64,000 nucleotides of DNA, taken from assembly GCA_027186245.1 (NCBI GenBank), contig CP114498.1:7571501-7635500 (forward strand), given 5' to 3'. The notes beneath the pieces were generated by a model that was not told the DNA's origin, did not search any database, and saw only the letters and a list, made by a program, of their open reading frames with translations. The translations under genes and the position numbers were made by a program. The DNA comes from Coriaria nepalensis. Lineage: Eukaryota; Streptophyta; Magnoliopsida; Cucurbitales; Coriariaceae. This document shows, piece after piece, positions 57,320-64,000 of this stretch; within the stretch, counting starts at the first letter, position 1, and every line of letters starts with the position of its first letter.

Positions 57320-58304
57320 CGAATCCAAGTAAGCTATGACGAAGAATTCCTTATCAGTTTAGTATACAGGATTTATCAGCTTATTTTCACAGGAGAAATT
57401 TGTTTCCTTGCTTGCCTCTTCTTGATTTTGGCATTTTAGTAAATGCCTTTAGGAAGTGTATTATATTTTCAATTTTAAAGAAAAAGAAAAAGAAAAGGAA
57501 AAAGAAAAAGAAAAAAGAAAATATTTTGTAGAAAATAAGTCCAATTCTGTGACATACAACGTATGAAAAGCAACGTGAATGTGATGCAGCTGGCCCATGT
57601 GCATCATCTAGTCCTGCACCATTAAGCCTGCTTATTCTGTTTCTTTTTTGTTTTTTTTTTCTTAAAAATTGGGGAACTCTTCCACGGGTGCAAATCTCGG
57701 GAAGCGAGGCTTAAATTCAAGTCGTGCCTAGTGAGTCATCCTTTTTCACCACTTGGGCGACCCTTACGATTCATTCCGATTCTATACCTGTAAATGCACC
57801 CTAACCTACTACAAATTCTACGATTCTATTCATGAATTCTAATATCTGTCTACAGAACAAATGTTTATATCTTTAATTATATGGCTAACTTGTATTTTGA
57901 TTTTTTGAAATTCTAAGACCCCGATTTAAATAAATATAAAATAAATATGAATATAATTAAATTTTATTTCATAATAATTAAAATAATCAAAATAACATAA
58001 ATTAATTTATTATTCAAAAAATAAACCGCTTTATTTATTCTAACATAAATATATAAAACCGGCGGTCTAACAGTCTACTGATTCAATATCTCCATCCTTT
58101 AACCATTCCTTACTTCATTGAGATGATCAATTAACTGGCTTTTTCATGCAATCAACCTCTTTTTTTTATTATTTTTTTTAAATAAGAAAAAATTGGGTAG
58201 ATACTGATTAGGATGTAGGACAAGGTGGATGACAAGTACACCCTGTCACATTGTTCCACACACACTCTTTACAATTACAAAGAATAGGCCCCGACAGTCG
58301 ACAG
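57320..58304. other. 3' flank of gamma-tubulin and intergenic DNA
   Basis: A purine-only tract of AAAGAA units at about 57478-57522 lies 160 bp after the gamma-tubulin stop. The rest is AT-rich with no supported gene. Confidence 0.55.
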
Positions 58305-58362
58305 TTGACAGTTGACCCCACCATGTGGCCTCCCAATCCCCCATACCCTACAAGAAGTTGAC
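58305..58362 (+). promoter_or_regulatory. W-box cluster upstream of AG-peptide gene
   Basis: TTGAC cores at 58305-58309, 58312-58316 and 58358-58362, the last two within near-identical GTTGACCCCACC repeats. They lie about 90-150 bp upstream of the probable TATA box. WRKY factors bind (T)TTGAC(C/T); TTGACC occurs in two of the three. Confidence 0.5.
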
Positions 58363-58450
58363 CCCACCCTGTACACATATTTGCCAAGTGGACCTTTTTG
58401 CCAACTAATGACTAACTGGCTCTTTCCCGTTACTCCATTCTTCCTCCTCT

Positions 58451-58458
58451 TTATATTA
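58451..58458 (+). promoter_or_regulatory. Candidate TATA box of AG-peptide gene
   Basis: TTATATTA in a CTCTTTATATTAG context, 82 bp before the ATG, followed by a CT-rich leader (58490-58526). Confidence 0.45.
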
Positions 58459-58539
58459 GACGTAAATTCTCCTTCAACCTCAACAGCTCTCTCTCTCTCT
58501 CACTCTATTTCTCTCTCTCTTCTCGCAGAGTTCTTAGAG

Positions 58540-58880
58540 ATGCCGGCAGAAGCTACGTGCTGAAGCAGTAGAAGAATTGTAGGCATTCTGGCGTTCGTGT
58601 TCGCCATTGTAGCGCCTGCTGTTGTAGTAGAAGCTCAGTCTTCCTCAGCTCCTGCTCCTCCTCCTACCAGCAACGGTACTTACATACATTTTCTTCTTCT
58701 TCTTCTTCTTTTTTTTTTGGTCCATAGATTTTTCCAAAAAGTAATAATCTAATTAAATTAATAAATAAAAATTCAGGAACTTCAATCGACCAAGGAATAG
58801 CGTACTTGCTGATGATAGTGGCGCTGGTTCTCACATACCTCATCCATCCCCTCGATGCTTCTTCCTACAACTTTTTCTGA
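58540..58880 (+). pseudogene. Arabinogalactan-peptide (AGP16/20-like) with in-frame UGA at codon 8
   Basis: Two exons, 58540-58675 and 58777-58880, with a GT-AG intron, give an 80-codon frame typical of AG-peptides. It starts MPAEATC, then TGA (58561-58563), then SSRRIVGILAFVFAIVAPAV as a signal peptide. Next is the short mature region QSSSAPAPPPTSNGTSIDQG with Ala-Pro and Pro repeats for hydroxylation and arabinogalactan attachment. A hydrophobic C-terminal GPI-anchor signal follows (AYLLMIVALVLTYLIHPLDA) and the conserved end SSYNFF. Only codon 8 is out of place; relatives have a Ser run here, so a TCA-to-TGA change is likely. No ATG follows before the signal peptide. It is a recent nonsense allele, a sequence error, or a gene dependent on readthrough. 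Mature AG-peptides sit at the plasma membrane and wall. Confidence 0.75.
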
Positions 58881-59551
58881 ACATTTTTTTTTCTTAATCC
58901 TGACAATTGTAGTAGAGCCCTGTTCGGATTTGATTCGATTTGATTCTTGCGGTGGTGTGCATAATTTTTGACATATTGATCCGCAGAACAGAATGGCACC
59001 TTTTGGCCCTTCTCTTTTATTATTATCATCCATATTTTTTTAAAATTTATAATGGATTTTTATTTTGTTCTTCTGGTCTGGTCTGTACTTCTCTTACTAA
59101 TCAGTTTCATATTCAAAATTATATTCCATTTCTTTTTTTCTTTTCTATATACATTGAGTTAGTTGAGAGCTCGTGGTTCTTCAATGGCCATCACGTTTTC
59201 AATCAACGTAATAAACTAGAAAAAGAAATATTATGTGCTTAATATTATGATTTATTTTATGAAATGAAACGAAAACGCAATTTCTAAACCTTAAATTCTA
59301 AAATTTAAAAAATAAAATATTAGATTAAATAAAAAAAAATCGAAAATCTTTGGCCAAAAATTTATCCCCGAAAAAATAAAAGGACATACCCTTTGAATAC
59401 ATGACAAATCACAAAACAGAGTGATTTTCTAGCTGTGTTGTATGTAACAACTGGACCGAGTATGTTGTACGTGCTTTGTAGTATAACAGCTCAAATGATG
59501 AAGAAGAGCAGAACCCATTTTTATGCTAGGATTCTTCCCCGTTTATGGAAA
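58881..59551. other. Convergent intergenic region
   Basis: 3' flanks of the AG-peptide gene (plus) and MTM1 (minus). AT-rich and T-rich, with no supported gene. Confidence 0.5.
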
Positions 59552-62018
59552 TCACTGAGCCTGGTGTCTTCGATGGATGACGTACTTGACAACTTCATAG
59601 AAGGAGACGACTATCCCTACAGAAGGACCGGCACGACCCACACGTGGGCCCACTCCTGTGAACATCCCTTTCATTCCTCCATCCCTGTTCCAAATTCAAA
59701 TCCATTTCTCGGACCATTTTTTTTGGAATGACACACTGTGTTACTATTATTAGATAATCTTACTCCTACTACTACTACGACATACCTCCAAATTTCCAGC
59801 AATGTACTTCTCGTCGTCATCTTCACTGCTCTACTTGGATCCTTCTAAAAACAAGAAAGAGAGAGACTTCATGAGAATGACTGCACGAGGCTCTTTAGAG
59901 AGCAATTAGCTGCAGTAGCCCTAAGAGGGAAAGATTATGGACCTCAATCTGCCTTCTGGTTTTTGCAACATCCAAGGGACAAGTGGCGGCAGCTGCAAGG
60001 CTTCCTGCAACAAACCCGGCACCAAAATTCGCTCCAAGGATAGCCGCTGCACTGGCCTCTTCACCCACCAGACCAAGGATTTTTCTCCTCATCTGCACAA
60101 AAGAAGGGAAGAAAGAAGCCATAAATAATTTGGGGATAGACTGGATTGATCATAGGATATGACCATGGGGCCAGCAGATCTCACCGGTTCAAGGGTTGAC
60201 CAGCAGATTGCAGAAAATGGAACATCACGAGCAAGTTGTGCTCCAATACCAGTCCATAGGCCCCGGTAGCTATGTACTATTTCAAAAGGAAAGATCATGA
60301 TATTTTAGCTAAAGATGGAAAAACTGGTTCAGAAATATTAACAGAACTCCAATTATTAAAACAACGTGTGATAACTATGAAGTATGCTTACAGTTTTGAA
60401 GAAGGTTTGTGCTTCTGACCGATTTAGTGACCTCAAGCAGTGTCTTCCATACTCCTGGAGGCTTTACACCTGCTTGTGTTTCTTTAAATGCCTGTGGTCA
60501 CATAATTTCTATAAATAAAAGAAGTAGAAGTAAAATACATAATGATCAACGAAACTAATATTGATATTCATATAAAGTACCTGCATGCGGGTACGAGCCA
60601 ATTCAACGGGGTAACAAGAAACACAAGCTAAGGAGCGTGCAACAGACCCTGCAACTAATGGGGCATATGGGGTCAAGCCTGGAGCATTCTTATTTGTGAA
60701 ATCTTCTATTACATTTCGGAATATGTCATAACAAGGCAAATATATTCCCACCTGGTAGACAATATGGAATTGAACAAAGATATAAGGTTGTCTTAAAATC
60801 CAAGGAGTAAGGGACAAAAATCAAGCACAATGACTAAGAAGATGCTTACAGTAGGCACAGCTAGTGCTAGGCTTGCATTTGTGCCACGCCACAATCTCGC
60901 AAAGCCTTCCTGCAAAAATTTTGTTCTCAAACCCTCTGGAATTATGAATCTATAGTCTGAGACTATGAATATTCAGTGCATCTACAAGATTTATAAGATC
61001 CTAAAGCCCATTAATTTATAATTTGAGGGGAAAAGGATAAAATAAATAAAATAAACTAAAAAACTAAAAAAGGTCTTGCAATATACTGATACATGTTATA
61101 CCAACCTGACGCACGACTTTGTATAACACGTCTACCGTTCCTTTATACCGGTTGCAATCTGGAGCACAAACTGGTTCAGAACCCATTACTGGGCGTGTGC
61201 TTGATGTAGAACATCTCATATCTGGAAACACCTAAAGAACAATTAGACAGACAAAAAACATAAGCACATTCAGCGGTCCTTTTCTTCTTTTTATCTAAGC
61301 CAGTCAGCCAGATTCCACAATTGAACATCCAATGAGGTGAAGAACAAAATTAGTAAAAATATGAAACTAAAATAGTATCATGTGTGAGAAACACACCGTA
61401 TTTGTCTCGAAGCAATGCGTCGAGCATATCCCTTGATATGGAACTCCAGCAGCTTGTGCTTGCAACCTTGTCTATAAATCACAAAAGAAGTAAATGCATA
61501 AGAATCCCATTACATTCCATCACCATCCCAACGTAAAGCCATATACAAAATTAGCAAGATTTCCTTCAATCTCACAAAATGATAGAACAAAAGGACCAAT
61601 GAATTTTTTGGGTGAATTCTTATCAAATATATATAGGAAAAAAAAACATAGCAACTCTAGAAAGATGAAAGCTTCTTAAAAGATCATTTGAAAAAAGATA
61701 ATAGCAAAGAATTATCTCCATATCACCCAAAATGGAATATAAAAAGGTTAGAAAACCCTAGAAAAATTTATCGGATACCTTCGCAACGTCAAGAGGATTA
61801 ACGAGCACGGCGGAGAGAACGGAGGCACCGGCGGCGGAGAGAGCCCTCTCCGCAAACCCCAAATGCACGTCAGAGACGGCATTAGAATGGCGGTCTTTGG
61901 CCGGATAATCTCTAAACATAGCCTCCGACATAGAAGAAGAAACGTTTCCGTCAAGAGCAACTCTGGTCGAAGCTGCAGTTAGCCATGAAGAAGGAAAGCT
62001 CTGACCTGATCCCACCAT
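59552..62018 (-). CDS. MTM1: Mitochondrial carrier MTM1 (manganese trafficking factor for Mn-SOD)
   Basis: Ten exons: 61779-62018, 61397-61471, 61106-61231, 60850-60909, 60581-60751, 60392-60491, 60185-60276, 59943-60092, 59786-59844 and 59552-59684. All introns are GT-AG and the frame is 401 aa (413 in Arabidopsis). The carrier signatures are NPLDVAKTRLQAQ (split by intron 1), YPVELARTRMQ in exon 5 and CPLDVAKTRRQIE in exon 8. An inserted loop with VFPDMRCS...CNRYKGTVDVLYKVV after repeat 1 is characteristic of MTM1/SLC25A39-40 carriers. The C-terminus GPRVGRAGPSVGIVVSFYEV also fits. Yeast and plant MTM1 are needed for Mn-SOD activation in mitochondria; animal relatives move glutathione, so the substrate here is uncertain. 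The junction of exons 6 and 7 (NLHSYRGLW) is the least certain. Confidence 0.92.
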
Positions 62019-62090
62019 TCCCTAATTAGCGAGGAATTATCGAGGCTGTATTATTTTATTTTTCAGAATTTCAGGCGGGACACGTTGACA

Positions 62091-62099
62091 GTTATAAAG
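62091..62099 (-). promoter_or_regulatory. MTM1: Candidate TATA box of MTM1
   Basis: The minus strand reads CTTTATAAC about 75 bp upstream of the ATG, predicting a leader of about 45 nt. A TGACGTGG-type element (62122-62129 on the plus strand, ABRE/as-1 like) lies just upstream. Confidence 0.4.
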
Positions 62100-62129
62100 A
62101 GAGAAGGAGAATTGTGATTCGTGACGTGG

Positions 62130-63094
62130 ACTGAAGGCCGCCAAACAATTGGCTCACCACTTAGCTCATCTCTGCGTCATAATTTATTTATTTTACATTT
62201 TCTATAAAATACATAAAATATTTGATCGTCTAATTTAATACAATTTATAATTATTGGCATGTTCATGTTGAATAATCGAAATTTTTTTTTCTTTCTCGTA
62301 ATAAAATATTAATCATAAATTATATTACATTATATCTATTTAAATTATATATAATATTTAATACTTTATCTTTCTTCATTGTTATTGATCCCATGACTAG
62401 CTATCTATCTATATATAAAATGGTTAATTATCTTGTTAGCCATTTTGTAGTTTAATTTTTACGAATTTGTTTATGTGTAATTTTTGATCAATTTTTTAAT
62501 TTTTATGTAATTTAAATAAAACATTTTAGTTAATCTAATCATTTTTTCGTCAAATTAGTTAAAGAGATACACTGATATCACATGCAGTGTCATTAAAAAA
62601 ATGATTTATTAGTCTTTCATTATTTATATTTTTTTCCTTATTAATTTATTATTTTCATTGTACTCCAAATTTTTGTTCTTTAAAAAAAATTGAAAAAAAA
62701 AATTAGGGAAAATAAAAATCAAAGCCCGACATGACTTCTCGAAAAAAAAAAGATCGAAATGATTATATTTTTTGTGAGAATCAATCGAAATAATTTGATT
62801 TCTTAATGAATTATCCAAATTGAATCAAATTTATGTGAGAAACTCGATCGAATCGATCATGCTCATCTTCTTAATGAAGAAGATGAACCAAATCTTGAAA
62901 AAAATTTCAAACCAGACCTCTAATGGAGATGGAGTTTGATTTTTTTTTTCTTTAAGATTGAGAAAGATGAACTCTGCCCTTGAGTCCGCCGGTCCCAAGC
63001 CCAAATAAAAGAGGAGGGTTAGTGTTAGGCATGTGAAAGCCAATCATAAAAGAACCTATCATATCCACGAAAATTGGTTAAAAAATATTAATGT
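62130..63094. other. AT-rich intergenic DNA
   Basis: No gene supported. Minus-strand ORFs near 62624-62818 and 62831-63043 are lysine/phenylalanine-rich chance frames. Confidence 0.5.
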
Positions 63095-64000
63095 AAAATG
63101 TTAGGGCATCCCCCGCTATAAGTGATGCACTGCACCTACGCTCGTGTGTAGTGTTAAATAAGCAAGGCACGTTGTAGCAGCGCCCGGTTGTAATGTTAAA
63201 TAGACAAGGGTTCTTAGTACCATATTGGACGGGGGCTAGTAAAAAAACTAGTTCATACTAGAATTAGGAAGATTAGATTAAGCTCGTTGACGAGTAAGTT
63301 AATAGTATTAGTGGATGTTAGCGTAGAAAGAAGATAAATATAGCTTATCTTCAAATGAGAAAATAGAAGGAAAATAAAGCTAAGATTTGGTGAAGAGTTT
63401 AAACTTTTTTATTCAGGAATATATAAAACTTGGAATGAGGTACGAATAGTGATAGATAAAGCCTATAAGGATATAGTAGTTGCTATTAAGAGGTTTGGAG
63501 ATAGAATTATGAGCATAATTTTAGCTTTAGAATTAGAGATAATGCATATTATTAGTGCTTATGCACTCTATGTGAGATTAGATTATGAGACTAAGAAAGA
63601 CTCTTGGGATACTTTGGGAGAGTTAATTAATGGAATCCTCATTTCGGATAATGTTTTCTTAAGTGGTGATTTAAATAGTCATGTAGGTAAGGATAGAGTT
63701 GAGTAAGAAAGATTTTATGAAGGTCAAGGTCTTGGAGTTCCAAATAATATGGAAGTTTTTATTTTACACTTTGCCTTAACTAATGATTTTTGGATAGTAA
63801 ATACTTTCTATAAGAAGAGGGATGATCATTTAGTAACCTTTAAGAATTAACATAATAGAAGTCAAATTGATTACTTTATTGTTAGAGGACGAGATCAATG
63901 TAGTTGTAAGAATTGTAAGGTGATATTATTAGAGTGTTTAACTATCTAACATAGGTTATTAATCTTGGATATTTATTTGCGAGCATGAATGGAGTAGATA
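63095..64000 (+). mobile_element. RTE-type LINE relic (5' leader and endonuclease), cut by window end
   Basis: 63100-63240 resembles the leader of plant RTE LINEs, with GTGTAGTGTTAAATAAGCAAGG and CGCCCGGTTGTAATGTTAAA phrases. Downstream the plus strand encodes an APE-type endonuclease of the kind annotated as craniofacial development protein 2-like. It reads DIVVAIKRFGDRIMSI, MHIISAYALYVRLD and FLSGDLNSHVGKDRVE, with the catalytic GDLN equivalent to GDFN. After a stop at 63704 the homology continues: WIVNTFYKKRDDHLVTFKN, SQIDYFIVRG and CKNCKVI. Stops and a frameshift before 63430 mean it is inactive. The reverse transcriptase would lie beyond the right edge. Confidence 0.75.

Overview
This is nuclear DNA from a eudicot plant. 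Most coding genes are split by GT-AG introns, intergenic DNA is very AT-rich with many TA microsatellites, and there are relics of LTR, LINE and hAT transposons. The gene families are plant-specific or plant-typical: UGT72 glucosyltransferase, TBL acetyltransferase, GH3/JAR1, EDR4-like, AG-peptide, ADNT1, MTM1 and gamma-tubulin. The species cannot be named from the window. I assembled exon structures by hand from reading frame, splice sites and remembered family sequence.

Layout. 1-17 kb: a minus-strand UGT72 array with one intact gene (9351-10778) between two decayed copies (about 2642-3960 and 15215-16591). A degraded LTR retrotransposon (about 4765-9190) lies inside the array. It carries a 63-bp minisatellite and an antisense ORF with a gypsy-type transposon domain. 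12.5-15.2 kb is repeat-derived. 17.3-19.6 kb: a TBL/DUF231 gene (3 exons, 440 aa). 21.5-25.1 kb: an EDR4-like zinc-ribbon gene (5 exons, 891 aa). 26-30.2 kb: AT-rich DNA, a copia gag/LTR relic that is a longer copy of the one at 12.6-13.5 kb, and an RNase H relic. 30.6-31 kb: an uncharacterised 138-aa protein. 32.4-36.06 kb: a JAR1/GH3.11 jasmonoyl-amino-acid synthetase with a probable 5'-UTR intron. 36-44 kb: a gene-poor stretch with a dead hAT transposase. 44.5-48.3 kb: ADNT1 (8 exons, 354 aa). 49.9-52.1 kb: a DUF1221 pseudokinase (2 exons, 688 aa). 53.3-53.6 kb: a frameshifted small DUF7722-like gene. 54.1-57.3 kb: gamma-tubulin (11 exons, 474 aa, one GC-AG intron). 58.5-58.9 kb: an arabinogalactan-peptide gene with an in-frame UGA at codon 8. 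59.5-62.0 kb: MTM1-type mitochondrial carrier (10 exons, 401 aa). 63.1 kb to the end: an RTE-type LINE endonuclease relic running off the window.

The genes are ordinary single loci and not a cluster or operon. They cover secondary-metabolite and phenolic glucosylation (UGT72), wall polysaccharide acetylation (TBL), jasmonate activation (JAR1), defence regulation (EDR4-like), mitochondrial transport (ADNT1, MTM1) and microtubule nucleation (TUBG). I found no convincing new multigene system. The most interesting signals are the pseudokinase missing all three catalytic landmarks, the UGA-interrupted AG-peptide, a 34-bp near-perfect palindrome behind ADNT1, the antisense ORF and minisatellite inside the LTR element, and two small disrupted genes whose remaining frames look well conserved.
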